Both the position numbers and the translations under genes were made by a program. 64,000 nucleotides of DNA, taken from assembly GCA_037389465.1 (NCBI GenBank), contig JAZARR010000250.1, positions 310,001 through 374,000 on the forward strand. The letters run 5' to 3'. The DNA is from Baylisascaris procyonis (Eukaryota > Nematoda > Chromadorea > Rhabditida > Ascarididae). Below the pieces are notes generated by a model. It was given only the letters and a program-made list of their open reading frames with translations, was not told where the DNA came from and searched no databases. This document shows, in pieces, positions 37,801 to 51,200 of this stretch; within the stretch, counting starts at the first letter, position 1, and every line of letters starts with the position of its first letter.

Positions 37801-40800
37801 GGATGAACACTATTTCTGCCGACGATGGATTTATTGATTCGTACTGACTCAGAATCCTCTCTCGTATCAGAATTTGAATCACACACGGACAACCCTCTCC
37901 TCCACCCACCTCCCGACCTAATTTTCGGTAAATCAGGGATTTGCTGTTTTGGAAGAAATTTCTCTCCAGGTAACCACCAAAAATGACGCAAGAGAGGGAA
38001 AGAAAGCAGCAATGAATAAGTAGATTGCTCAGTTGTAGTGGAAGAGTGGTGTACAGCTTTAGCGAAATTTCTTAATAATAGAGAGATGGGAGATCGGTAC
38101 TGTCTGCATAAAATTAAGCGGGTTTTTACTTATGCAACATCAGCGAAGTTCAAAGCCAATGGCGCATCTACTATGATTTTATCCGTGCACTATCAGTTTT
38201 GGCATTCTCGTTTCATATCTGGAATGTTTGTTATGAAAGATTTATTTATGGATATTGCCCGTGGAACCACTGTTTATTACTCACAACATCACTGCCCTAC
38301 CTAAACGTTGTTTGCCCTTCCAGAACTTCTAAACCCTTCCCCGGCTACTGTTTGATTAGAAAAGGTGCCGAATGTTTTACTTTTTTCCGATAAGTTTTGT
38401 TAAAAATTTCTAGAAAGTTCGATTGTTTCGAGTGTTCGCCGTAAAATTTTCAATTGCTTCTGATGCTCAAAGATCTCAAGATTTTGTCTAATCCCCTAGT
38501 CAAAGGGAATGGTAGTTGAGAGGGAAGGAAGGGAGGGGACAAGGGGAAGGGATATGTGATGACCACGATCTTTTGATTCAACATATCACGCTGTACCGCA
38601 ATGACCAGTGTCGTGTGATGAGCAGCAATATTTCATTTGCTTTAGTGCTCTTAAATGGGGATTAATGGAAATTTGCTTCATTTAGGCTCTTACAGCGAAT
38701 CTTTTGAATAAACGTTTGTCGAAAAAATTCGGCGCGTTCGGAGAGTGGATACTGTTGCCATGCGAACATTGCTTGGTGGGGGTTTTGGGCGATTTCAGTT
38801 TTTTACATTACTGTTTAACTTTTTAGGGTTGCTAAGCTGTTGGTTAGTTTCTCTGCTGTTAAGGAGGAATTTAAGCTTTGAAATGTAACTTTTTATGCTT
38901 ACGTATTCGAATAAATTAGCGTTCTCGTCTCATCTAAATGCTCTTTTAAGTAACCAGTTTTTACTACTGTGAGCTGGTATAAGCTGGTTCTCGGTCCCAC
39001 CGGGTCCGGTTTAGTTTAAGCCATCCACATCGCTCTGTAATGGCCGGGAAGATCGTAATGGGAAATTTGGGACTGGTTGGGCGGTTCTAACCCACTCATG
39101 ACCGGAACTGGGCTGGAACCAGCTTTTACCTTTCTTATGGGTTAAATCTGGCGGCGGTTTTAATCGTTGACTTGTTATAAATTGACTAGATCAATTTAAT
39201 TCAGTATTACTCAAGATGTGCCTTATGTTTACGGAATTCGCATATACTGCTTAGATCTGCAACTGACGATGTCGTGAGCGATACGGTTCGGGTCGGCTGG
39301 CATAATGTCTTCTAGGTAAATCCTCCTATGTTTTTAGAAAAGAGGTGTTGCTAGAACTGTGATGCTAGCAACAGATGTGAGCTTATATGGGTATAGCTTT
39401 ATTCGTTGTTGCCCATATTGCTTCCTTGTTTGTGTCACGACCGATATAAATGGAGATAGGCTCTCTAACGAAAGGGGTTTGAGGGGAATTTCCTTTCAGC
39501 GCTGGAAAACTTCAGATATAATTGCTACCTTAATGAAAGTTGTCAAAATCCAATTAGCACCTACTTGGTGATTTATAACAAAGGATAGCACGTAGTATTG
39601 TTTGAATACCATGCTTCATTAGGTTATTCGACTCTTTTTCTCTATATATTGACTCCTACCCTCACTTTTCCTTACTTGAAGCTTTTTTCATTTTCATTTC
39701 GATATAAAATCTGAGCATCGATTAGTTGTGTAGGTATATTGCGGTGTATATTACGGTAGTGATATATGGGAGATCCATAAAATTTAATCCTCCTCTAGAG
39801 AACTAGAAGCATTGCGAAGAAACGATCATTACTAAATAAAACAAAATATCTTTTGCTTTTGAAGTTTTCCAAAGATTTTCATATAATTTTGCTAGGCTTA
39901 CATTGGAAATTCTCGACAATTCGCTTCATAAAATTACCTGGCGAAGCTAATTCTCAAGTGATAAATTTTGAAATACCTATTCCTTGAATATTTTATGATG
40001 TCACTTCGCCTAGTTTTTCTCTCTAAGAAATTCGTAGTCGAATTCGAGTTGAAGGTCATACTTTACCTCTGCACTAGCCGGTCGTGAAACTAGAGCTCAA
40101 TTGAAAATCGTCGATGAATCTCTGCTCCTACATAAAGGGGGATTAGTAGTTTTTATGCGACTCGTACCAAAATATTTTTAACAGTGACTTTTTCATCTTT
40201 TATGCAATTTTGTATGCTTACATTTGCAGAGTAATATTGTTTATGTGCATTTTTGTTTATTTATTTTTTATTTTCATTTCGGGAACCAATGAGATTGAAA
40301 TTGCGGTATTTGATGAATATAATCGTTGTTATAGATTTTAACACCTATAATATCTTTCAAATTGATTTATGCGATTTCATAGAGAGTTATAGGTATTTAA
40401 TGATGGGGAAAAAATTGTATTTGTTTTGCACTTTTCGATTTTCATTTTTTTGCACGTCGATGAGGCTATTAAAAAAGCGAATGTTTTGTGGACGACTTAT
40501 CGAGGCAATTAACTTAAAGAAAATTTCAAAGCTTCCCATTTTTTAGGATTGTCTTAAGAATGAAACCTCGAAGAATCGGTGTTGTTCAACTTAGTAGAAA
40601 TTGAAATACCCTCCTTCAGTAACAAAAAATGTAGCAAATGAATGCTTTTAACAAATGTTTAATTTAGAATCCTTTAGGTGTGCACTAGACCGGAAAGAAT
40701 ATCCCAGATATATGTGCACGACTGTAAAGCAACAAAATCGTCAACTCGTCGCACTACCCTACTGATCGCCTCTTCGGTTCTAACTCTGGCTCTGATCTCA

Positions 40801-41370
40801 TCACTATTTTATCGCTTTCATAAAAGGTTCTGTTTTTTTTTTTGTTGTTAATTTTTATCTTCTCCATATATTTGAAATATTTCTTGATGACCGTTGAATA
40901 TCTGAGGGAACTAATTTCCAGAATATTTATGCAACAGCATATTTATTATATTTTCTAGAGAAGAGCAAAATTGTGGGTTGTTTTTTTCATTTGGGATAAA
41001 TGTCATCATATATTATAAGCATTGATTAATCATTTTTCATCGATAAATAGGTATTAATGTCTGCCAGCTTGAGGTGTTCTGTTCGTAAATAAATATAGAA
41101 AACAAACAACAAGAGTATGAAAGAGTACATGAACCTACTTTTGGAAATCGTAGATTTTTTGAATCCTCTCTACAAACTTCAACTCCCCGTACCCTTTTTC
41201 TTTCATGTTTGGAATATTCCTGTCTTCAGTGGTTGAAGAATTCTACCAATCCCGTGGTGTGTGAAAATGGAATGTAGTCCAGTTGCAAGAGTGGCTTTAT
41301 AAAATTTCATTGTGATTATGAAAGGGGATATCGTTCAGATATTTGTATCATATGATGAAAATATAAATAC
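34821..41370. other. Gene-poor interval, left part
   Basis: No exon I can defend on either strand. It holds 13-G runs at 36086-36098 and 36654-36666, a 16-A run near 36308 and a foldback element at 38982-39124. A 37-codon hydrophobic frame near 36878 (MGSTLFFAVFACCVELDLW) has no supporting structure. The + strand is visibly T-rich, like the introns of the flanking genes. Confidence 0.5.
38982..39124. repeat. Imperfect foldback element
   Basis: AGCTGGTTC (38982-38990) and its reverse complement GAACCAGCT (39116-39124) bracket about 125 bases. Further imperfect pairing inside involves GGTCC/CCGG-rich segments. The element is clearly more GC-rich than its surroundings. It could be a short non-autonomous transposon or a structured RNA; neither is shown. 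Confidence 0.5.
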
Positions 41371-41374
41371 CTAA

Positions 41375-41611
41375 ATGAAGCGTTCGGTTCCCTTGCTTTC
41401 CGCGTCTAGCGATGGATGCCATATAGCCGGCAGCAGGTACGAGGCACATGCCCAGTGCTTGGACCTGTTCGTCCTGGCGTCGTACCCGATTAGCCGTGAA
41501 GTGCCAGATATGCGCATCTGGCGTCTTCTTGCTCGCATCTGCTTGCTGCTGACATTATGCAAAGCGTTTCTTGGGGTTGCATCTGAGGAACGTCAACCTC
41601 GGGTACAATAA
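41375..41611. other. GC-rich island of unknown nature
   Basis: About 240 bases stand out from the AT-rich background and are open in more than one frame on both strands. The + frame runs from MKRSVPLLSASSDGCHIAG to the stop at 41611. The minus frame includes CIMSAASRCEQEDARCAYLA. No splice sites or recognisable domain settle which strand, if any, is coding. An insertion of foreign or mobile DNA, or an unrecognised exon, are both possible. Confidence 0.35.
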
Positions 41612-42040
41612 GCTTTGGTCCCTTTGCATAATTTGCTTCAGAAGTCTTTCTGCAAAAAAAGGGAAGGGTAAGATGCATGGTAACATTGGAAGGTTCAACA
41701 ACTCAAAAATGAAACAGCAGATAAGAAAAATGCAAAAGCGCTATATAACATGAACGACCAACGATTATCAGTGGACAATAAGTGATGGTAACTAATGGAG
41801 TATTGAAACGAATTCAAGCAAGATATTAAATTGGTTTTTTGGCATTGTAGAGAACGATGAAATCATTGTTTATCTCTCGAAGTGAATGAAGACATCTCAT
41901 GAAATATAACTGAGAAACTGTTCACTATTACAGAACGTTTCTGAGAGGTGCGCTTGAGGAACGTCAAGTGAAAGAAAGCCGTCAAAACGTCAACGTCAAC
42001 GTTGACGTCAAAACAGCAATTTCAAGGAACGTCAAAACCG
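41585..42040. promoter_or_regulatory. Cluster of ACGTCA motifs with a palindromic core
   Basis: GAACGTCAA-type words recur at about 41588, 41959, 41980-42010 and 42028. In the core, ACGTCAACGTTGACGT (41993-42008) is a perfect 16-bp palindrome overlapping TGACGTCA (42003-42010), the full consensus for CREB/ATF-type bZIP proteins. No gene start is adjacent, so a regulatory role is inference only. Confidence 0.4.
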
Positions 42041-45000
42041 AGCCAAATCAAAAGAACCACTCATTGGCTCCGGAGCGGATATTTTGAAGCGAGGTATTTG
42101 AAGTAATCTTGTAGTATCCCTAAATCTCGAGCTTTTTACAAACCGTTATCGAACAGCACTATTTCACGTCTTCAATCAATAAGAGATAATTAGATCGACT
42201 AAGGAAGAGTGATGTTGGAGATTTGTGAGAATGTCATTTTATAATTAATTATAAAATGATATAGTTCATATGCTAAAATGTTGATCAAAATCTGATTAAA
42301 GACAATATCGATAAAAGGTTTCCACCGAGCATCATTATGCGATAGCTACTTCGTTCATCTATCCACCAAACGATTGCTCTCTCTTCCTCGATTCTATCTT
42401 ATACTCACCTTTTTAATTTATATTTTATTTTTTATGAGATTTTTTTCTTGAGCAAATTTCTTTCTTTTCTTTTGCAATCATGGTGAAACATATATGTTTT
42501 ATCATGCGCACTCTTTCATACATATTTCATTCAATTGAAAGTATTGCTATTGTTGGGTATTTCATTTCATTGCACTATTTATTTATTCATTTATGAAATC
42601 ATCTTTGATAAATCGGCATTCCTCTTTTCTTTTCCTATCGCTTAAATGCTTTCGTATTTTTTACTATAAGCCACATTCAAGCTTATAATTTTCCAACGTC
42701 GTTCACTTCATTTTATTGAATTCATTATCGCCTAAGATGTGTATTTGTTAGGAAAATGCATTTCTTATCGAATCGCTTGGTAAATTGAAACTGCTAAAGC
42801 CGAACACCGATGGGCTTTGCTTTGCATCGATCGTCGCTGATGTTTACTTTAGGATTCGGCAAGAAAGCTTTCTATACATTCTGAGATTATTTATGAAATG
42901 CCATCCTTTTTTTAAGTTTATGGTTATATTCAGGTCGATTTTTTTCGCCCATCGTCGCCGGAACCTTAATCGAATTGGTTGGAATTCAATGGAACCGCAT
43001 ATCTTCCGGCAGTCGATACCGTTACGCAAAATTGAAATCCGATCATCTATAGGCGCAACAACTTCCACACAAGTCCCTTTGATATTAGAAAGGTATCATA
43101 TTTTGCGTTCACTAAGCTACATTTTAGTTTTTCTATGCTTTAAAAAATGAGGCAGAGCCGATGTTAGTGCTCTAGTTATTTATGAAATATTGATTATCAT
43201 TGCATTGCATATTACAGAATACGTGGTGCGACCCTTTAAAGTGCAGGGACGAAATAGATTTGGGGAGATCGTAAACTGCGATTAAAAGGCTGTGGATAAG
43301 TAGACGAACTCATTAGTAGGATATTCGTTTTATTTGGCGCTAAAATTTCGGATCGGCAAGATTTGCTTATTAGCTGATGGGTGCGCCGTGATTACTTTAT
43401 TCACTGGCCGTGATATATAACTATATATCTCTCATTTCCTTTTATTTCTTAATTTTATTAATGCAAAAGCGTTCTGAGAGCAATTTATATATAATTGTAA
43501 CTAGCTGCAATTAAATTCATTCAAATAAAATAAGCGAGCTGGATATTGCAAGGTTTTAATACCACGACAACTATTTTCATTGATTTTTTTCCGCATAGTG
43601 GTGACTATATGGCTTGGAGCTAAGCGTGGTGATATAGTCTTCCTGAAACTAAAACAAAAGAATATTTTTTTTTAAAATAATGGGAGGTTTGCAAGCGTTT
43701 TCCGATCTTACTTATAAAAATAGTCTTTGGAATATGGCCTACGTTGAAATGTGCAATTGTACTCTTTTTTTCCCATGCGACTATCTCAGTTTGCAATCAT
43801 TCGTTTTGATGGTCTTTTTTTCGTTCGTTAGGTTGAGAAATAGGATCGCTCAAAAACTCAGCATAATTGAAGGATGGGAAGCTGTTGGTGTTGCCAGCTT
43901 CTTACTAAATTTGCTTGAATTTTTTTGCTTAGATTCAAGATAATCTATGAGACGAACTTCTTAATATCGCATATTATAATAAGCATCTAATGCATCACTT
44001 TACTTTTTAAAAATGCAACAAAACTCGCAGGTTTTATGTTAGGTTAGGAGCCATCTTATTTCGCTCCTATTCTTTGCTGCAATTGAGGGCTGAATTTGCT
44101 TATGAATCTTTTCAATTTCTTTCAGGAAAGGGACATTGCATTCCTTTTAAGAATTTATTTAATGTGGTACTCTTACCAAATTATCTTCTCATAAAAATTG
44201 CATTATTAAGGTTACTACGCGCATTTTTTAATATTGGAGTTATTTTTACCGTTTTTTAATCCCATGATGAAAATGGTTAATCTACCGTAAGCAGAAATAT
44301 AAAAAATGCATCTGTTATTTTAATCTACCTGCTTGAAAGCTAATTTCTTGTTAATTACTTTTAAGTTTTGAAATCGCCATAGCTAATTTTTGCTAATATA
44401 GTTTTGTAGATATGAGATTGTCTTGTTTAGTGAGGAAGAGAGAAGCAATCTACTTTGTGGGTAATTAGTTGAAGTGCAAACTATATATATGAATCCCTGT
44501 CGGTGATGTTATAAGAGGTTATAATTCCACTCGTTCGAGTTGCACTGCATTGCGAATATTGATAATGAATTCTCAATTATCCTTCTTGAGACAATTAACT
44601 CACGTCGCATTGAAAATAAGTGTGAATGAATGTTACAGTTGTTAATAATGCTTTCGTTTCAATACTAAATCGCCGTCTAATGAGTTTATTAGTGGTGACG
44701 TTGAACGCTGTTCTAAATATATGACGTTTAGTGAACGCGATTTTGTGGTCGTTATAGCAACGGATGGACGTAACGTTCATTGCTAGTTGTTATTGCTATC
44801 GGATATTCTTGTCATCTATTTCGCTAGAAATGCGGCGCTTTTTTACATTCTGAAGCGGTTTTATCTTTTTTATTTTTCCGCTGCGGTGGATGGCGTTTAT
44901 GCATGTATATGTGACAGGCGCTTACTTCTTAGTCTACCAAGGTGAGTGGAGGTGAAGGGGTGTTGGATTTTTTGATGTTGAAATGTTGTAGCATCTTGGT

Positions 45001-45160
45001 TCGTCTACCAGATTTTTCGAAGCCAAATGGAAACTCAGGTGGGGGGAGAGGACTTAAAATCCCCTTTCCTCCTCTAGTATTGGAAAAAGCAAGTGTTGAA
45101 ATGAGGATGGATTTCCTTTGCGCGACACTTCTCTCTTGTATGAAATATCATCTTATATTG
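42041..45160. other. Gene-poor interval, middle part
   Basis: No supported gene. A possible exon-like stretch lies around 42940-43090: it follows an ATTCAG acceptor, and one frame reads FFSPIVAGTLIELVGIQW and ends SGSRYRYAKLKSDHL before a stop. It has no partner exon that I could place. A perfect AT palindrome lies at 42234-42259. Confidence 0.4.
42234..42259. repeat. Perfect 26-bp AT-rich palindrome
   Basis: TCATTTTATAATT is followed immediately by its exact reverse complement, with no spacer. Confidence 0.92.
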
Positions 45161-45185
45161 TGTTGAACAATGTTAAGATGAAAAA

Positions 45186-45240
45186 CAGATGCGCTAACAA
45201 CTGAGCTAATATGACTGCATCCGTTCCTCATTGTTTATTA
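45186..45240 (-). pseudogene. tRNA-like relic (A-box)
   Basis: On the minus strand the sequence reads TAGCTCAGTTGTTAGCGC, an excellent match to the conserved D-arm / internal promoter A-box of tRNA genes. The downstream anticodon and T arms are not well formed; only a weak GTTCAACAC resembles the B-box. A decayed tRNA gene or a tRNA-derived SINE is likely; a working tRNA is not. Confidence 0.4.
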
Positions 45241-48200
45241 TTTCAGCTGTTTTAATTCTATTGCACGCATAACTAATCACAACGACTTCTAGTTTTAGGA
45301 AGTTTGTTTCTAGAAAGGCACCACTGATTTTGTCTGCTTCTATCTTTACAACTTAGTTGCATAGACGCATTTTGGGCGATGAATTTGAGCGTATTGTTAG
45401 CTTTGCGTTTATTTCTCGTTCTTTTCTTTTGAAAGTGGTTTTATTTGAGTCGAAAGTTTTTGTGACCGGAAGTCAGATGTTGTTCTTTGGCGTTTGTTTG
45501 CATGCAGAGGATTATGGGATGGTTAATTCTTTAAATGCTTTCCTCGTATAAAGTTTTTATAGCGTATTCATTTGCATAGTGAATCACTCACTCTATGAAG
45601 CGTCATTGATAGGCTTGAACTGCATAGTTTTTTTGGGATTGATTGAATGATTCATAAGTGGTTATTGAAGTTTAGCAATTGGTTGAACATATCAAACAAT
45701 GTTATGAGTCATAAGTACGTGTTATGAACGTTTATATGTGAGCACCGTGGCATAGCGTTATGGCTTGGATCGATGTTTGAAACAATTTTATGAAAATTTC
45801 TGATAGATGAGTTCCTAGTTGCTTCGTTTCGACCTTTGACCTCATGTTATTAAATAATTGCCTATATTACCAATGAATGAATTATATGAGGGTTGTTCAA
45901 TGGAATATTGATTAAATGCGATAGTGTATGAAGCGATTTATGAAATATATCGCAGTTTTTGTGTAATGCATGATGGGAAGTTTAAACGGAAAATCTCTAT
46001 GTTAGACGCTTAATGAATCCGTTTTCTTATCAAAAAACGTGGTGATGCCTCATCGATGTGTCTCTTGTCTCCGACTTTGTTCGATGGTTCCAAATGGCTA
46101 ACATTGTGGTTACGATAATGAGCGTTGTCCTTGCAATCCACAATCCACTTTGAGGTAGCATATTATTTTTATTGTAATTAATTCATGCAAATCACCAAAA
46201 TTTAAATATTCCATCGAATATGTAAATTAAAATTTGTCCTATAAGCCAAGATAGCGCATTATTAGTTGTAATTTATTGTTTATTAAGCATTGCGCCAAGC
46301 ACTTTATTAGTTGAGTTGTAAAAATGCGTTTTTTGCCAGTTCTGTTTGCGTACTTTCCAGTTCGTCTGTTTGCTTGTTTCGATTGACAGTGATATTATGG
46401 AGTAACATTTACGAATATTTCGATTATTTTTAGCCTTTCCTTCGCACACTTTTTAAAGCGAAAGTGTAGAACTGTTACTTCTTTCAGTAACGTTTATTAT
46501 TATTTCATGTTTACATAAAATAGTGGGAAATTTTTTTTTAGTGAATGTAATTTTTCTCTCAAATTCGTCATAAAATTTGGTTATTTGAATGCACAAATTG
46601 TGTGCTACGTTGCAAAATCGATCATCGCGTACTATTTTTTTGCGGTGAAATTATGAAAGCGCTATGATCATACGAATGTGTCGCTGTTTAATTATTTGAA
46701 CACTACATTACTCTATTTACTTCATTATTTCTATTATTATTGCACAAATTTGCTCAATAGCCTAATTATATTAGCATATATATGCCAGTAGTTAACGTAA
46801 ATACGTGGCAACGATATGATCATACACTTGCCTTGTTTCATATTGAAGAAGGGGGAGGGGGGGGGGACAGAAGAGTAAGGGATGTGAGATTTTCTTATCT
46901 TGTTTTGAAAGGAAATGCCGATATGGAATGCTTGAATAGGAGCGATATTTTTACAAGTATATCACATCTTATTTCTTGTCTCTTCAATACGTACCAAACT
47001 ATAATTTCTATAATGATGTGCGTGTGTATGACTAAGGCAATGGGAAGTACGTGTTATTATTATCATGCGTTTTTAGCGTTGCTGATGGCGTTGCACTTAT
47101 ACTCTCCCCACCTGTTGCTACCCTGTTCGGTCACTGAGCAGGTAAAAGGAACAAGGCTTCGAAAAAAGTGGTGAAAAAAAGGGAATAGTGGGAGGGAAAG
47201 TTCAAAAATTGCATAGTGAATACTGGCGGCACTTAAAATGGAGGCGCATTTTCCTAATAGCTGTGGAAAAATTGCAACTTCTCTATTCAAAAAGGGTGAA
47301 CCAACGCTCTTCCTTCGACAAAATTTTGTATCTTCCATTGAATAGCGTTTAGTGTTTTTGATCGTCTTCAGTAGATGTTTGACTTCCTCGACGTTATCAA
47401 TCGAATGATATCTTTAACCATTTCGACCACCGCCACCGACTGCTGTGCTTTTGTGAGTTGACGCGTCTCTATCTGTTGCAACATCTTTGTTGCTCTTTGG
47501 TGCCCTTACCGATATTCTTATGCTTGCAGATTCTATCTGTTGTCACATTAAAGGAAACGTTCTATGCAATGTTTCCAGTACTGTTAAAGATATCCCTTTT
47601 AACTAGTATATTCACTCAGGCTCACTTAATGTGGCTACTGGATTTACTAAATGTTTATTGTTGTTCTCTGTTCATCGTTCAGTACATATAGCTTTAGGCT
47701 TATCTCATCTAATCAGTGTGAATGCCTTAATATCGCGCCACATAGACTCAGACGATACCATCTATTTGCATAAGTAACACTGAGTAAAATTATCGATTCA
47801 TCTCTGTTATTAGCAAACATGTTACTTGTCTCATTTCTTTCTTCTAATGTTATTGTCAGCCATATGTACAGTCGACTATCTTATTAGTCCATCTGAATGT
47901 ATTGCTATCGAGGAATATAATTTCGATGACCGTTGTTTTAGATAAATGATGCATTAAACTTAATACTTTCGTGCTTTGTTTGCTGTGTTGAGTTTTATGA
48001 GCGTATTTGCGAGTATATACTTGCTAAGTAGATCCAACTCGAACCTTATCAGTAATTTAATAGTTAAGTATCTTATTCAGACATGCAACTGTATGAGATG
48101 CAACCCATGGTCGGCATTAAGATACATGATTCCAGAAGATGAAGGAGGCGCATCTCGTTTTTTTCTCATTGTCTATTCTTTAATAGCACTTATAGGATGC

Positions 48201-48248
48201 ATGCAATGATTGCTCTGTTATAAGATGCAATGATTGCTCTATTATGAC
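48201..48248. repeat. 24-bp tandem duplication
   Basis: ATGCAATGATTGCTCT plus eight bases is present twice in succession with one or two differences. Confidence 0.85.
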
Positions 48249-51200
48249 GTTTAGTTGTGCGATTATCGTGTTATCTTTACTTATGGCCAATCATATTTTA
48301 CAGGTAGCATGATGGTCATATTCTTCTCTTGTGGGTTATTCGCTCATTTAGAATTGGCTTATGTTGGTTCATCGGGCCGAAATACTGGCAAAACAAAATG
48401 AGTTTTTATAGATTCTAGAGTTTATAAATACTATAACGCCTGATTAACATTATTTAAACAAATGTGACACGTATATTTTGCAAAATGTCGAATGATTAAT
48501 CAGTACATAACACAATAAATTGCACATAAAAAGGAAGACACATCGACATTTTGCTCATTGAAGTGAATGCATATCGTCTTTCCCTGCTTTGAAGGAATGA
48601 ATCCTTTTTAGAACTTTTCAAAGAATGTTGCAAACATTTTTTGTATATGAAAGAGAAGGCGCAACGCCTCCATTTCTATAGCAGATAGTTTTGGGGACTA
48701 TTCTTTTGAAATTTTATTGTATTTCAAATGTGATGATTCATTCGATCGTCATCAAATATCAATTCAACCGGTTATCAGTGAATTTATTTCCGGAAACGAA
48801 TTTTCAAATCCTAAATTATAAGCATTCAAAAGTTTTACCCTTATATAATGGCAAAGATGGGAACGGAGACTCCGAGAATCGGTGATAAAACTGATATAAT
48901 ATTAATTGTTTTAAAAAATACTTCTCCTCTAAGTTCGCATCAAATTTCTTTATTTTTGAGTGACGATTATGTGGTTCATTATGCGCGCACTATATTCTAA
49001 GTGAAGGATGGCGATAAACTTCCCACTTCATTTATGTTATCAATATTAAAGGCAATCGATTAATCGATGCAAAAAAACCTTTTTTCTTTCTTAGAGGCAA
49101 TGAATGCTCCATAGTCGGTCTAAAAGAGAGCGATATTTGTATAGCAAAAAGAATTGTGCACGGTTTTACACATAGACAGACTGCTATGGCTTCTAATTGA
49201 GTGTGTTTACATGCTGTTTGATGATGCGGACCGGTCCTTGGTGATTGTCACATTGAACGACGTTCTCGGATTGCTGTCAGCGTGTACTTATGACCGATTT
49301 ATTTATATGAAACGTTGATTTTTGAGTTATTCGATCGTTGAATCCCGATTTTTCTTTAAATTAATTTTTGATGAAACGATGCTGGAGACCATTGAAATAT
49401 TTTTCATTTATTGGATTCATGCAGAAAATATGAGATTCTCTAAGTTATAGTAGAAAAGGATTCTCTATATTTTTGATGGGAATATTCGATGTGTGAGCGA
49501 TCATTTTTGAATTAATTCGATTTGTTATATAACGAATTCGATTCATCGATTTTCCTCTCTTTCTAAGTGCTACTGTAAAACCTTATCGTTGTCGATATCT
49601 CCTATCTCTATCACTTTTCATATTACTTCAAAATCTGATCGGCTGAGACTGAATTATTTCTCGTACTTTTTTTGTTTGATTGCGAATGCGTTTTGCGTTG
49701 AGTAGGTATTTCATCTACGGAACCAATTTTTAAACCAATTTTTTAAGCTTTTTTAATGAATAGTTTTCCTGTTCGTTGAATTAAATACCTTTTTGATCTA
49801 ATAATCGCTTGAAAAATCATTGAATTCAACTTCTCTTTCATCTAATGAAGTAATGAAAAAAGGCATCTATGCATAACGCTGAATAGAAAGTGAGGTAAAC
49901 TTCGTTTTTTGCTTTCATTGGTAGGAGCTTGTTGGTAGTTCTTTCGACTTTCTTTATAGTTTTGCGTTATATTCCATTTTCATCTAGCAATTATATCCAT
50001 ATATCGCGTCCGCCGGTCGTAAAAATTAAAACCATTGCATCGATCGGAGTTCTTCCATCGAATAAAATCCCATCCCGGATGCACCATAGAAAATAGACTA
50101 CTAGGGCTTTCGTAATAGTAGGTTATTTTAATTATTTGGTACATATGTGTAATCATCTAATCGAACTATTGCAGTAGAGTTGTGTATGATGGAATCAATT
50201 GGTGCTTTCCTTCAAAAATCACTTCACAGCTAAATAAACTCAGTGAAAATGAGAGCTAACTTAAAAGATGGCTTTTGTTGTCTCATCACAGCGTTATCAG
50301 TTCATCGTCATTGAAAGGCATCTTATAAGTACGGCATTACTGATATCGTTTATTGATACTCTAATGATATGAACGCGTCAGTTATCTCTCTAAACTTCTT
50401 ATGACACAATCATTATCAGTCATTGACGCATGTGTCTACTTGCTAACCATCCATCGATCGCTGATTAGGTTGCTGGATGTGTCTTTTGATCTTACTTTTC
50501 GTTCATTTCCACATTCTCTCACCTATCGTTTTTTTTTTTTTTCATTTGAAAGCTAATTAAATATGAAATTTTATAGCAAAAAGTATTTTTGTTGAATATT
50601 TGTTCGTGAAGTTTGGCATTATTTTTGTGAATGGCGAAGATATTTGTGGAAAATATACGGAAAAAAGTTCAGTTAAATTCGACATTTAAATATCGTTTTT
50701 CGATGAGACTCTAGAGAATTGTATCGATTGATTGCCTTTTTTTGAGATTTTCGGCATTTGAAATGATTGCAGTTGATGACTCACAGTTTAGTCTCTTTTT
50801 GTTAGCTAATCGATTGAGCATTTTTTACATATTCATTGGGATTAATAAACACACTGATAGTAACTCAATTTTAGTGAGAATTCCCTTTTATGTTCGCTTT
50901 CTTTTTTTAAATGAATTATTTATGATTCTATTTTATGAAGTTTATTGATTTTTTTTATTTTTATTTTTTACTGTAATGTTTAAATTCTATAAGAACATTC
51001 ATATTTTCGACATAAGAGAAATCAAATCTAAGGGAAGGGCAATATTTTCGGCTCTAGCTGTTTCTTCCCACTTTCTGCTGTTTCTTTTCCCCTGAAAGCA
51101 TCTTATTTGCGTCGTTATTTTTGTAACATTATTAAAATGTTTGAAAAATTAAGCGGTTTCATTAGAAAAATTATATTTCTACTTCTAGCTATTCTTTACT

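Noticed and set aside
42785..43150. 121-codon open frame
   Set aside because: Mixed T-rich composition; the only protein-like part (42940-43070) is in another frame and could not be linked to a gene.
46782..47174. 130-codon open frame
   Set aside because: Contains a poly-G run read as glycines, lacks splice sites and shows no recognisable domain.
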